A DNA stretch of 64,000 nt, taken from contig NZ_JAAXLK010000010.1 in assembly GCF_012641185.1 (NCBI RefSeq), positions 1 through 64,000 of the forward strand, read 5' to 3'. The notes below the pieces were generated by a model that was given only the letters and a program-made list of their open reading frames with translations, did no database searches and was not told the origin of the DNA. How positions within the stretch are numbered: the stretch's first letter is position 1; each line of letters starts with the position of its first letter. Shown one piece after another: positions 50,505 to 59,192 of this stretch. The position numbers were made by a program, and so were the translations under genes. The DNA comes from Levilactobacillus tujiorum (lineage in GTDB: Bacteria; Bacillota; Bacilli; Lactobacillales; Lactobacillaceae).

Positions 50505-51581
50505 ATGCTGTCACGTGAACAACAAATTCTTGAATGGATAAAACAGAATCCAATGATTAGCCAAAATGAGTTAGCAGAACTGGCGGGAATTACGCGTTCT
50601 GGAGTTGCAGCTCACATTTCTAATCTGGTGAAAAAAGGATTTTTACAAGGTAAGGGATATATTGTTTCACCGGAAAATTATGTTGCTGTTGTCGGTGGGA
50701 TTACTCTAGATATCTTTGGTATTCCTAATAGTGAAGTGATTGAAAAAAAGTCTAATACCGGTGTTATTTATTCTGATGTGGGTGGATTAGGGAGAAACAT
50801 TGCAGTTGATCTAACGAAGCTTGAGATTCCAAATTATTTTATTTCTGTTTATGGTCATGATTCAGCGGGTGAGGAGTTTAAGAAAGATGCCTTAGAAAAG
50901 AATTTGGACATTACTTACTCAAAGCAGATTTCAAGTATACCGACGTCAAGGTATTTGTACATCAATCAAACGAGCGCCAAACGGATATTTGGTGTGGATG
51001 ATAGTCGAATTCATGATGAGATTACGCCAGAATTTTTGAAAGAACGTATGAATATTTTGAGTAATGCTAAGATGATTGTTTTAGATCCAAATTTACCGGA
51101 GCAAACAATTTCTTGGATTTACCAAAACTTTGAACAACCGCTGTTTGCAGATTCAATTAACAAACTTAGCCGTTTAAAGAATGGTATTGAAGCATTAGAT
51201 ACATTGGTATTGAATGCAGACGAGTCCACGGCTATTACTGACGTGGAAATTAAAGACCACAATAGTGCAAAGAAATGTGCAGCCGAATTAGTTGATATGG
51301 GGATTTCAAATGTATTTATTTATGATGCACAGTTAGGCTTCTTCTATCAAACGAAGAGCAATGCATTTTATTTTCCAGTTGAAGCCAAGAAAGTTTTGAA
51401 TACTAATGGGGTAGGTGCTGCAGCAATTGCAGCGATTGTTTTTGCGCGTAGGCGAGGACTAGATGATGAGCAGACAGCAGGTGTTGCTAGGTCAGCAGCA
51501 CAGGTGGCAATGACCACCTATCTTAATATATTCGAAGGGATGACACCTGAATTTCTTGAAAGTAGTATCAAAAATAAGTAA
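50505..51581 (+). CDS. HTH-PfkB fusion, probable sugar-sensing regulator with a degenerate kinase site
   Basis: 358 residues: an N-terminal winged helix ('REQQILEWIKQNPMISQNELAELAGITRSGVAAHISNLVKKG', about 4-45) fused to a PfkB/ribokinase domain (about 58-350). The substrate motif 'GGLGRNIA' and 'LNADES' are kept. The catalytic GAGD block reads 'NTNGVGAAAIA': the Asp base is Ala and the anion hole is altered, so phosphorylation is doubtful. It more likely binds a sugar or nucleoside and regulates the GH28-transporter pair downstream. Its base composition is clearly more AT-rich than its left neighbours. Confidence 0.75.
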   Translation: MLSREQQILEWIKQNPMISQNELAELAGITRSGVAAHISNLVKKGFLQGKGYIVSPENYVAVVGGITLDIFGIPNSEVIEKKSNTGVIYSDVGGLGRNIAVDLTKLEIPNYFISVYGHDSAGEEFKKDALEKNLDITYSKQISSIPTSRYLYINQTSAKRIFGVDDSRIHDEITPEFLKERMNILSNAKMIVLDPNLPEQTISWIYQNFEQPLFADSINKLSRLKNGIEALDTLVLNADESTAITDVEIKDHNSAKKCAAELVDMGISNVFIYDAQLGFFYQTKSNAFYFPVEAKKVLNTNGVGAAAIAAIVFARRRGLDDEQTAGVARSAAQVAMTTYLNIFEGMTPEFLESSIKNK

Positions 51582-51616
51582 GTCTGTTCTATATCTAATT
51601 TGAATATTTGGTAAAC

Positions 51617-51646
51617 GGCAAGTCGTTTGTTCGGCTTGTCTTTTTT
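51617..51646 (+). terminator. Terminator after the HTH-PfkB gene
   Basis: GGCAAGTCG (51617-51625) pairs with CGGCTTGTC (51632-51640) with two wobbles, followed by T6. Confidence 0.65.
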
Positions 51647-51674
51647 AATAAATTAAGATAGCGAAGTGGGGAAT

Positions 51675-51722
51675 TTTTTTGTAAACAAATGTTTAGCGAG
51701 ATAAACATTTGTTTACAAAAAA
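51675..51722. promoter_or_regulatory. Long perfect palindrome upstream of the GH28 gene (candidate operator)
   Basis: Two 21-nt arms (51675-51695 and 51702-51722) pair perfectly around a GCGAGA loop. The core halves are GTAAACAAATGTTTA and its complement. The AT-rich site lies upstream of the cre box and the GH28-transporter operon, and is the best candidate target for the HTH-PfkB protein. Confidence 0.6.
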
Positions 51723-51749
51723 TCAAAAGCGTGTTATTCTACGTAATGT

Positions 51750-51763
51750 AGTAAGCGCTTACA
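51750..51763. promoter_or_regulatory. cre box upstream of GH28
   Basis: AGTAAGCGCTTACA is a near-perfect palindromic cre. Confidence 0.7.
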
Positions 51764-51850
51764 ATTCAAAGGGACATAATCGGAGTCTTCTAAACAACAA
51801 ATTTAGTTTGGAACGCTCAGACAGCATTTTTGTGGGAAAGCAGGGTTGTT

Positions 51851-53152
51851 ATGCTAGTTATTGAAGTGAAAGAGCATGAGGATATTCAAGCGGCCATTGA
51901 TCAAATTGGTCGAGTTGGCGGAGGCCACTTAATTATTAAGCCAGGTGATCATCTGACAGGGCCGCTGGAGTTGGTTTCTAATTTAGAACTCACGGTGCAG
52001 AAGGGGGCAGTGATCAAGTTTAAGGATGACCCAATGCTTTATCCACCGGTATGGACACGTTGGGAAGGTATAGAATGCTATGCCATGCATCCGCTTATTT
52101 ATGCTAATGGTAAACATCACATTAAAATTGATGGTGATGGTGTAATCGATGGATCAGGATCGAATTGGTGGAAAAAATTTAGAGAGATTGAGAATGAAGA
52201 TCGGATTCTTCCCAGAGAGAAGTATGAATTACGTTTAGCAGATCTAAATGCTGACTATAAGACTCGAACGGGTGGTGGTGGCAGACCATCGACGCAATAT
52301 TTGCGGCCACCGTTGGTGCAATTTTGGAAATGTCGTGAGATTGTCATTGATGGTATTACGCTTAAAAACTCTCCATTCTGGACATTGCATATGGTTTATT
52401 CCAGTCAAATTACAATTAAAAATATGACTTTTTCTAATCCAGCGGATGCTATTAATACTGATGCCATGGATATTGACTCCAGTGAAGATGTTACCGTACA
52501 GCATTGTTTGCTAGATGTAGGTGATGATGGTGTAACTTTGAAATCCGGTTCCGGTAAAGATGGAATTCGGGTTAACCGTCCTACTAGAAATGTTAAAGTG
52601 TCAGATTGCAAAATTCTAGCTAGTCATGGTGGTATTGCTATTGGCTCAGAGACAGCAGCGGGGATTAGCGATGTTGAGGTGTCAAATTGTACTTTTGAGG
52701 GGACTCGGCGCGGTATTCGGCTAAAATCACGACGAACACGTGGCGGCACAATTAAAAATATTCAGTTGCGTGATTTAAAGATGAATGCATGCTGGTGTCC
52801 AATTTCTTTGGAACAATACTTCGCCCCGGGAGTTTTACCTGCTGAGGAAGCAACCGTATTGTCTCAAGATCCGCAGCCAGTTGATGAAACCACACCACAC
52901 ATTAAGAATATTGAAATAAAGAATATTACGGCTACAAATGTGCGAGCGACAGCCGCATTTATTGTTGGTCTACCGGAAGCAAATATTGAAAATGTTTCAA
53001 TCGATAATTTTGACTGGTCCTTGGCAGATGAAAGTGAATTGTTGCCTACGGAAAGAGCGGAAGAGACCGGCGGAAGATTTCATAATGAAGATCGTGATAT
53101 TAAGACCATTAATGTCACCAACTTATCGGTAAATGGTGAGAAGCTAGGCTAA
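51851..53152 (+). CDS. GH28 polygalacturonase-like glycosidase, intracellular
   Basis: 433 residues of right-handed beta-helix. GH28 signatures are present: 'AINTDAMDIDSS' (NTD), 'GDDGVTLKSG' (DD), 'SHGGIAIGSE' (GHG-like) and 'RGIRLKSRR' (RIK-like). There is no signal peptide, so it acts on imported oligomers, probably galacturonides or rhamnogalacturonan pieces. ATG 51851 is chosen; TTG 51830 is the frame's first start. The RBS is weak. The gene is AT-rich like its two neighbours. The transporter follows after 24 nt. Confidence 0.82.
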   Translation: MLVIEVKEHEDIQAAIDQIGRVGGGHLIIKPGDHLTGPLELVSNLELTVQKGAVIKFKDDPMLYPPVWTRWEGIECYAMHPLIYANGKHHIKIDGDGVIDGSGSNWWKKFREIENEDRILPREKYELRLADLNADYKTRTGGGGRPSTQYLRPPLVQFWKCREIVIDGITLKNSPFWTLHMVYSSQITIKNMTFSNPADAINTDAMDIDSSEDVTVQHCLLDVGDDGVTLKSGSGKDGIRVNRPTRNVKVSDCKILASHGGIAIGSETAAGISDVEVSNCTFEGTRRGIRLKSRRTRGGTIKNIQLRDLKMNACWCPISLEQYFAPGVLPAEEATVLSQDPQPVDETTPHIKNIEIKNITATNVRATAAFIVGLPEANIENVSIDNFDWSLADESELLPTERAEETGGRFHNEDRDIKTINVTNLSVNGEKLG

Positions 53153-53176
53153 CCAAGAATAGGAAGTTGGAGAAAA

Positions 53177-54709
53177 ATGGAGAATCAAAAGAAACGGTGG
53201 GTATATACTCCACACAAGATTTCTGTTTGGCGTTCAATTGGCTATGGAATAAATGATATGAATGGGGCTTCTTGGGGAACATTAGTGGGTTCATATTTAA
53301 TGTTCTTCTTGACTACTTATGGCAAATTATCGGCGGCTTCAGTTGGGATGTTGTTTTTAATTGGTAAGTTTTTGAATGCTATTATGTCTATGTTAGCGGG
53401 CTCAATTTCTGATCGCTTATACGCGACTAAGCTTGGTCGACGCTTTGGTCGGCGGCATTTGCTACTATTAGTCGGAGCATTGTTAACTATTCTATTCTTC
53501 CCGATGTTGTTTATTGTAATGCCGGGTAGTTTCTGGTGGTATCTGATTGCCTTTGTGATGGTAGAAACGGCTAATGTTATTATCGGAACGGCTTATGAAA
53601 CTTTGGCTACCGAAATGACACCTAATGCGGATGATCGAGTAAAAATGTCGTCTATTCGGTTGTTCATTTCAGCATTTGCAACTTTCTCAGTATCAGCATT
53701 GCCAGCAACTTTATTGGCATTCTTAGGAGAAGGTGCAGAAGCATATACAATTTCTGGTATCGTATTTGGGATTGTCTTTGCTGTTTGTACGCTTATTACA
53801 TACCGCTCAACTTGGGAGCATTCTCCTGAAGAAGTTGAGGAGTTTGAAAGTTCTAATCGTGATAGTAATGCAAAGAAAGAGAACAGTTTTATTGGATCTT
53901 TACGGGATTATTGGGAAATGCTTCGCAATAAGTCCGCACGGTATATGGTGTCGATTTACTTTATGACATATTTTGCTAAAGATTGCTTCTCTACGGCCTT
54001 TCTTTACTATGTTGTCTTCGTATTAGGCCTTACACAAACTATTGGTCAAGGGATTACGTCGCTATCATTCGTTGGTATGCTGGTTGTGCCAGTGGCAGCA
54101 TTTATGTTAATTAAGACGAAAAATCCTAAAGTTAACTGGTCAACTTCGTTCAGTCTAATTTTTGTTGTCATGGCAGGGTTCTTTATTCTTTCAACAATCC
54201 ACGGCAATATTGGCAAGGGTACAACAATTATTGTTTTAATCACTCTCGGTGTCATGTGGCAAGTGGGTCGTCAATTCCTGGAATACACTGCATGGCAAGT
54301 GATTCCGTTGGTACCAGATGTTGATACGATTGTTTCTAGTAAGCTACGGACTGGAACCTTTGCGGCGGTGCAGTCATTTACTCGTCAGTTAACGGGTGCT
54401 TTGGGATCTGCATTGTTAGGATTCATTCTACAGTGGGGTGGATTTAAAGAAGGCGCACTACATCAAACGGCGCAAGCACAAGATGCTATTTTGGTTGTAT
54501 TGATTGTAGTACCAGTAATTTCAATCGCTATTGCATGGTGGATGGTCTCTCGTTTTAACTTGAATCAACGTACACACAAAATCCTGCATAACGAAATTGA
54601 ACGATTACAAGCAGGCGGTAAAAAAGATGATGTTGATCCTAAGACGAAGCATATCGTTGAGGATCTTACCGGTTATTCATGGGATAAGGTTTGGCAAGAA
54701 AATAAATAA
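53177..54709 (+). CDS. GPH-family MFS transporter for oligogalacturonide-like sugars
   Basis: 510 residues with 12 predicted membrane segments: 'WRSIGYGINDMNGASWGTLVGSYLMFFLTTYG', 'SISDRLYATKLGRRFGRRHLLL' and a long charged central loop (about 210-245). A hydrophilic C-terminal tail (about 470-510) ends 'GYSWDKVWQENK'. GGAGA precedes ATG 53177. The operon with an intracellular GH28 suggests uptake of pectic oligomers; hence its substrate is inferred from context. AT-rich, as are the two genes before it. Confidence 0.78.
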   Translation: MENQKKRWVYTPHKISVWRSIGYGINDMNGASWGTLVGSYLMFFLTTYGKLSAASVGMLFLIGKFLNAIMSMLAGSISDRLYATKLGRRFGRRHLLLLVGALLTILFFPMLFIVMPGSFWWYLIAFVMVETANVIIGTAYETLATEMTPNADDRVKMSSIRLFISAFATFSVSALPATLLAFLGEGAEAYTISGIVFGIVFAVCTLITYRSTWEHSPEEVEEFESSNRDSNAKKENSFIGSLRDYWEMLRNKSARYMVSIYFMTYFAKDCFSTAFLYYVVFVLGLTQTIGQGITSLSFVGMLVVPVAAFMLIKTKNPKVNWSTSFSLIFVVMAGFFILSTIHGNIGKGTTIIVLITLGVMWQVGRQFLEYTAWQVIPLVPDVDTIVSSKLRTGTFAAVQSFTRQLTGALGSALLGFILQWGGFKEGALHQTAQAQDAILVVLIVVPVISIAIAWWMVSRFNLNQRTHKILHNEIERLQAGGKKDDVDPKTKHIVEDLTGYSWDKVWQENK

Positions 54710-54727
54710 TTTTCTAGGTACTGTATT

Positions 54728-54771
54728 AAAACCAGAGTATTCAACTGATCGTCGTTGGCTACTCTGGTTTT
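54728..54771 (+). terminator. Terminator of the GH28 operon
   Basis: AAAACCAGAGTA (54728-54739) pairs perfectly with TACTCTGGTTTT (54760-54771). Confidence 0.85.
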
Positions 54772-54871
54772 GTTACAGTTGATAAAAGCGAAAGTGTTTT
54801 TGCAAAAAGGTATATTTGCTTGCTTGTGGCGTTATACTAACAAGTATTAACTACTCAGGGGGACGTTTAAG

Positions 54872-55366
54872 ATGTCGATCACAATTAATCCAGTGCAGCC
54901 TCAAGATTTAGACCAAATTATGGTGATTGAACGTGCAGGCTTCTCGCCAGCGGAGGCCGCGACCGAAGCAAGTATGGCCGAACGAATTCGCCAAATTGCG
55001 GATACCTTTTTAGTGGCTAAGGAAGGGGGAAGTGTCCTGGGCTATATCGTTGGCCCCGCATTTAATCAGCGCTATTTAACCGATGATCTGTTTGAGCAGA
55101 CCCTTCCTAATGCCGCGGCTTCCCCTTATCAGACGGTATTGAGTCTGGCGGTGAGCCCCCAGCGGCAGGGACAGGGGATTGCGAGCCAATTGTTGACGGC
55201 TTTAGCCCGAGTGGCACGATCTCAACGACGCCAGGCGATAACACTCACTTGTTTAGAACGCTTGGTGCCGTTTTATGAGCGCAATGGGTATCGTAACGAG
55301 GGCGTCTCGGCCTCTCAGCATGCTGGCGAGGTTTGGTTCAACATGGTGCGAGACTTAACTGATTAA
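54872..55366 (+). CDS. GNAT acetyltransferase
   Basis: A 164-residue GNAT. The acetyl-CoA loop 'LSLAVSPQRQGQGIASQLLTALARVA' (about 90-115) has the Q/R-x-x-G-x-G motif, followed by 'ITLTCLERLVPFYERNGYRNEG'. It resembles arylalkylamine/aminoglycoside-like family members but the substrate is unknown. GGGGGACG lies upstream of ATG 54872. Its end overlaps the convergent SMR gene by 12 nt. GC content returns to the window norm here. Confidence 0.82.
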   Translation: MSITINPVQPQDLDQIMVIERAGFSPAEAATEASMAERIRQIADTFLVAKEGGSVLGYIVGPAFNQRYLTDDLFEQTLPNAAASPYQTVLSLAVSPQRQGQGIASQLLTALARVARSQRRQAITLTCLERLVPFYERNGYRNEGVSASQHAGEVWFNMVRDLTD

Positions 55367-55669
55367 TTTGAGCCCCATCACGGCCAGCAAAATCGCGCCG
55401 ACCCATAGGAGCTTACGCCAGTCCTTGGATTCGCCGAAGAAAAGCATGCCGGTGAGGACACCCCCAGCGGCACCGATTCCCGTCCAGACGGCGTAGGCAG
55501 TCCCCATGGGAAGCGTGTTTAGCGCCAGATCCAGAAAGCCAAAGCTCAGGCTGTAGCCGATAACCATCGCGCCCCACAGTGGCCAAGTTCGACGGTGAAT
55601 CGCCCAGTTCATAAAGGTGACGCCGAGCATTTCGCAGAGGCCAGCGATGATGAGATAGATCCAAGCCAT
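55355..55669 (-). CDS. SMR-family exporter subunit (YkkD/Gdx-like)
   Basis: 104 residues with four membrane helices and the SMR core: 'IIAGLCEMLGVTFMNWAIHRRTWPLWGAMVIGYSLSFGFLDLALNTLPMGTAYAVWTGIGAAGG'. It has the conserved membrane Glu in 'LCEMLG'. AAGGAGG precedes ATG 55669; 21 further open codons upstream overlap the partner gene. It follows the other SMR gene after 1 nt. The guanidine-I riboswitch upstream shows that the pair exports guanidinium, probably as a heterodimer. Confidence 0.85.
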   Translation of the reverse strand: MAWIYLIIAGLCEMLGVTFMNWAIHRRTWPLWGAMVIGYSLSFGFLDLALNTLPMGTAYAVWTGIGAAGGVLTGMLFFGESKDWRKLLWVGAILLAVMGLKLIS

Positions 55670-55670
55670 T

Positions 55671-55997
55671 TTAGTGCACCTCCTTGGTCGTAACCGTTTG
55701 AAGCCCGCCGATACCAATGAGTAGCAAGCCAATTAAGGCAAGTTTAGTAACGCTGACGGGTTCGCCGAATGCGAGGATGCCCACGACGGTCGTGCCCAAC
55801 GTTCCCAGACCTACGAAGACGGCGTAGGCGGTTCCGGCCGGCAAGACTTCGCCGGCCTTGATTAGAAAGTAAAAGCTGAGGTAGACGGCGAGGGCCGTTA
55901 GCCCCCATTCCCAGAGGGTAGTGGCGTGTTTGAAACCTACCACCCAGCCAACTTCGAAAACAGCACCATAAACGACGCGTAACCAATGCTTTAACAT
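55671..55997 (-). CDS. SMR-family exporter subunit (YkkC/Gdx-like)
   Basis: 108 residues with four membrane helices. The membrane Glu is in 'YGAVFEVGWVVGFKHATTLWEW', with 'GEVLPAGTAYAVFVGLGTLGTTVVGILAFGEP' after it. RBS AGGAGG is well placed for ATG 55997. It is first in the two-gene SMR operon and directly downstream of the guanidine-I riboswitch. Guanidinium/proton antiport is the expected activity. Confidence 0.87.
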   Translation of the reverse strand: MLKHWLRVVYGAVFEVGWVVGFKHATTLWEWGLTALAVYLSFYFLIKAGEVLPAGTAYAVFVGLGTLGTTVVGILAFGEPVSVTKLALIGLLLIGIGGLQTVTTKEVH

Positions 55998-56020
55998 GTG
56001 AATTCCTCCTAATAGTGGTA

Positions 56021-56150
56021 AAAAAGCCTGAGAAATGCTGTCATGACGACAACATCTCCCAGGCTTTTTCCCTTCCGTGGCTGCGGAAATTGTGTTCCAC
56101 AGGTTTTCTCTCGGACCAGACCTGCACGTGCAGCGGAACCCTAGAAAACA
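56021..56150 (-). ncRNA. Guanidine-I (ykkC) riboswitch with terminator
   Basis: On the minus strand the aptamer has CTAGGGTTCCG (56144-56134), CTGGTCCGAGAG (about 56119-56108), CACGG-AGGG, and AAAAGCCTGGGAGA. The last segment is shared with the terminator stem (AAAGCCTGGGAGATG with CATTTCTCAGGCTTT; 56067-56021). These are the conserved blocks of the ykkC class. Guanidine binding should free transcription of the SMR pair. Confidence 0.93.
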
Positions 56151-56176
56151 ACTTATTCGATTAGTTCAGTGGTCTT

Positions 56177-56205
56177 AGCCTAGCACGGATGAGTGAAAGT
56201 GGCAA
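56177..56205 (-). promoter_or_regulatory. Promoter of the guanidine riboswitch transcript
   Basis: TTGCCA (56205-56200), a 17-nt spacer and TAGGCT (56182-56177) on the minus strand. Confidence 0.55.
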
Positions 56206-56285
56206 CTTTTAAGTGTGAAAATCATAGGTAAAAGGTTTCACACAAGGCAATTTTGACCCGATAAGTGACCTTTTTCACTAAAAAG

Positions 56286-56299
56286 CGGAATCGATTGCA
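56286..56299. promoter_or_regulatory. cre-like box of mannitol operon copy A
   Basis: On the minus strand TGCAATCGATTCCG, corresponding to the perfect cre at 60007 in copy B. A TATACT -10 follows near 56379. Confidence 0.45.
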
Positions 56300-56480
56300 T
56301 TGCATATATAGCTAGATTTGACGTAATTTTCTGAAAATTTATGGACGAAAAACCCCCTTAAAATCACGAATCGCGATGATATACTGAAACCGATTTAAAA
56401 ATGATAGTAATAGTCATTGATCACTCAGTAATTGGGTGGTGCGGGTCACGGCCCCGCGCGACCACATGGAGGTAGCTACT

Positions 56481-57356
56481 ATGCAACTCGGAAGTATTGA
56501 AGCTGGTGGAACAAAGTTTGTTTGTGCAATCGGTAACGAGGACTATCGGACAGATAATCGCGTGATCATTCCGACGACAACACCAGAGGAAACGTTAAGT
56601 CAGTGTATTGATTACTTTAAACAATATCCAGACCTTAAGGCCATTGGTATTTCGTCATTTGGCCCAATTGAACTACGGCGCAATGCCCCTAAATATGGTT
56701 ATATCACGGATACACCCAAGGCTAATTGGTCGAATACGGATTTCCTGGGTCGGCTGAAACAAGACCTAGATGTTCCAATGGCTTGGACGACGGATGTTAA
56801 CGGGTCAGCTTACGGTGAATACGTGGTTTCGACGTTATTTAACGAGAAGATCCATTCATTGGTCTACTTCACGATTGGGACTGGCGTGGGTGCCGGTGCA
56901 ATCGTTGATGGCAAGTTTGTCGGCACCATGGGCCATCCCGAAATGGGCCACGTTCGCTTGAAGCGGCATCCGGATGACTTAGATTTTAAGGGCATCTGTC
57001 CGTTTCACGGGGACTGCCTGGAAGGCTTGGTCAGTGGACCAACCTTTGAAGCCCGAATTGGTAAACACGGTCATGAGGTCCCGTTAACCGATCACGTATG
57101 GGATATCATGGCGTACTACGTGGCACAAGCAGCCTTGCAAGAAACGTTGATGTTACGGCCAGACAAGATTGTCTTTGGCGGTGGCGTGGTCAGCGAGGGC
57201 TTCCTAGTGAAGGTACGCGCAGAATTTACGAAATTACTCAACGGTTACGTTGATGTGGGCAATATTGAAGATTACATCGTGATGCCATCCGTTAAGGAGA
57301 ATGGCTCAGCGACATTAGGGGATTTCGCCCTAGCATTGAAAGAGTACAACAAATAA
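56481..57356 (+). CDS. ROK-family fructokinase, copy A
   Basis: 291 residues. 'GSIEAGGTKFVCAIGNE' is the ROK ATP site (DxGGTK variant with Glu-Ala); the zinc-binding ROK motif is 'H...GICPFHGDCLEGL' (about 155-185); 'TDVNGSAYGE' carries the catalytic Asp. This is the Zn-dependent fructokinase subgroup (ScrK/YdhR-like). GGAGGT is 7 nt before ATG 56481. It is first in the operon with mannitol 2-dehydrogenase, so it phosphorylates fructose either imported or made from mannitol. Confidence 0.85.
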   Translation: MQLGSIEAGGTKFVCAIGNEDYRTDNRVIIPTTTPEETLSQCIDYFKQYPDLKAIGISSFGPIELRRNAPKYGYITDTPKANWSNTDFLGRLKQDLDVPMAWTTDVNGSAYGEYVVSTLFNEKIHSLVYFTIGTGVGAGAIVDGKFVGTMGHPEMGHVRLKRHPDDLDFKGICPFHGDCLEGLVSGPTFEARIGKHGHEVPLTDHVWDIMAYYVAQAALQETLMLRPDKIVFGGGVVSEGFLVKVRAEFTKLLNGYVDVGNIEDYIVMPSVKENGSATLGDFALALKEYNK

Positions 57357-57374
57357 GAGAGGAAGAAGTAACTG

Positions 57375-58376
57375 ATGAAAGCTTTAGTTTTAACTGGAAC
57401 CAAGAAGATGGAGATTCAAGATTTACCAACCCCAGAGGTTAAGCCCAACGAAGTGTTGGTCAACACCGCTTATGCCGGAATTTGTGGAACCGACCGGGCC
57501 TTGTACGCTGGGCTACCAGGTTCAGCCGATGCTGTGCCACCAATCGTTTTAGGCCATGAAAACTCAGGGATTGTGGCCGCAATTGGGAGCGACGTTACGA
57601 ACGTTAAAGTCGGTGATCACGTGACCGTGGACCCTAACATTTACTGTGGCGAATGTGACTACTGCCGGACTGACCGTCCAGAACTCTGTGACAATCTGTC
57701 AGCCGTTGGGGTAACGCGTGATGGTGGATTGGAAAAATCCTTCACTGCACCAGCCTCAGTCGTTTACCCACTGCCAGATAACGTTTCATTGAAGGCAGCT
57801 GCAACGACAGAACCTATCTCCTGCGCCGTCCACGGGGTGAAATTATTGGACTTGACGCCATATCAAAATGCTTTGGTCATCGGTGATGGTTTCATGGGAC
57901 AAATCTTTGTTCAATTGTTACAAGCTTACGGGGTTCACCAAGTGGATCTTGCCGGTCTGAACGATAAGAAATTGGCCTTCAACAAGGAAAAATTTGGCGT
58001 CACAAATACGTACAATACCAAGCGTGAAAGTATCCCAGCCGATTACGATGTTGTGATCGAAGCCGTTGGGTTACCACAAACGCAAGAACAAGCGGTTGAA
58101 GCCACCAAGAAGGGTGCCCAAGTCCTGATGTTCGGTGTGGGTAAGCCAGATCAAACCTTCTCGATGAACACTTATGAAGTTTACCAAAAGCAACTGAAGA
58201 TTCAGGGTGCCTTCATCAACCCATACGCTTTTGAAGATGCCATCGCTCTGTTGGCTAGTGGTCAGCTGGATGTTGAATCCTTGATCAGTCATGAAGTTAG
58301 CCTGGAACAAGTCGAAGATGTCTTGAACGGTAAGGTTGAAGGCGTTAGCAAAGCAGTTGTTAAAGTCAGTGACTAA
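57375..58376 (+). CDS. mdh: Mannitol 2-dehydrogenase (Zn-dependent MDR), copy A
   Basis: 333 residues. Catalytic zinc ligands are Cys in 'GICGTDRALYAG' and the HE of 'GHENSG'; the structural zinc site is 'CGECDYCRTDRPELC' (about 92-106); the nucleotide fold is 'VIGDGFMGQ'. The sequence follows lactic acid bacterial mannitol 2-dehydrogenases (fructose + NADH to mannitol) closely, e.g. 'MKALVLTGTKKMEI', 'AVPPIVLGHENSG'. In heterofermenters this regenerates NAD+ with fructose as electron acceptor. It is 18 nt after the fructokinase. Confidence 0.88.
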   Translation: MKALVLTGTKKMEIQDLPTPEVKPNEVLVNTAYAGICGTDRALYAGLPGSADAVPPIVLGHENSGIVAAIGSDVTNVKVGDHVTVDPNIYCGECDYCRTDRPELCDNLSAVGVTRDGGLEKSFTAPASVVYPLPDNVSLKAAATTEPISCAVHGVKLLDLTPYQNALVIGDGFMGQIFVQLLQAYGVHQVDLAGLNDKKLAFNKEKFGVTNTYNTKRESIPADYDVVIEAVGLPQTQEQAVEATKKGAQVLMFGVGKPDQTFSMNTYEVYQKQLKIQGAFINPYAFEDAIALLASGQLDVESLISHEVSLEQVEDVLNGKVEGVSKAVVKVSD

Positions 58377-58395
58377 GTAAAGGTAAGGGATTATT

Positions 58396-59166
58396 GTGAA
58401 AGTTGAAGCAACAGCTATCGACGAAGGGGCTGAATCTATGGAACTTGAAAATGGGCGGACCATCTCAATGTCCAAGTCAATTGCCTACTTCGCGTTATCA
58501 CTCGTGATTAACTCGGCGGGAAATGTTCTCACGTTGGTTACGAGCGCCAAGATTCACCCGTCCTTCTTAGGGGCGGCCTATTGGTCAGCGGCAGAAGCTA
58601 ACTTAGGAACGGCCTTTCACTGGAATCTGTTTTGGGCGTTTCTCATCATGGGGTTTCTGACGTCAGTGTTGAATGCCATTTTGATTCATCATTGGGATTG
58701 GAAACGGATTGCCGGTAATATGGTCTTCATGGTGCCTTTCTCCGCGTTGATTCAGGTATTCGAAGATTTCTTTGATGGCAAGTATCCGGCGTTATTCGCA
58801 GGCCTGCCGGAAGCGCATAGCACGGGGATGGTGATCTTCTACGTGGCGCTGAACTTCTTAGGAGTGGCCTTCATTGCCACAGCGATTTCAATCTATCAGC
58901 GGGTTAACTTAGTCTTACACCCTGCCGATGATCTCATGCAGATTCTGCGGTTCCGTTACTTCAAGGGGAACGCAGCCAGAGCGATGTGGGCATCATACAT
59001 TCCACCAACCATTATGGCGATTGTCGCTATTGTGATGACGCGAACCTTTGTAAACTTTGGTCTAGGGACCGTCTTTGCCTTCCTTGCTCAAGGGGGTATT
59101 ACCGGGATTGCCGATAAGACGATCTTCCCTAAGCTGAAGCACCAGGCCGTGGATGTCGGTAAGTAA
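58396..59166 (+). CDS. YczE/YitT-like membrane protein, copy A
   Basis: 256 residues with five or six membrane helices ('YFALSLVINSAGNVLTLVTSAKIHPSFLGAAYWSAAEANLG'), similar to the YczE/YyaS/DUF6198 group of unknown function. The start at GTG 58396 has AAGG-AAGGG upstream and lines up with ATG 62112 in copy B. As the only membrane protein in this operon it might move fructose or mannitol, but the family has no proven transport role. Confidence 0.72.
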   Translation: MKVEATAIDEGAESMELENGRTISMSKSIAYFALSLVINSAGNVLTLVTSAKIHPSFLGAAYWSAAEANLGTAFHWNLFWAFLIMGFLTSVLNAILIHHWDWKRIAGNMVFMVPFSALIQVFEDFFDGKYPALFAGLPEAHSTGMVIFYVALNFLGVAFIATAISIYQRVNLVLHPADDLMQILRFRYFKGNAARAMWASYIPPTIMAIVAIVMTRTFVNFGLGTVFAFLAQGGITGIADKTIFPKLKHQAVDVGK

Positions 59167-59192
59167 CTTGATAGGATAAGGAGAAGATAATG

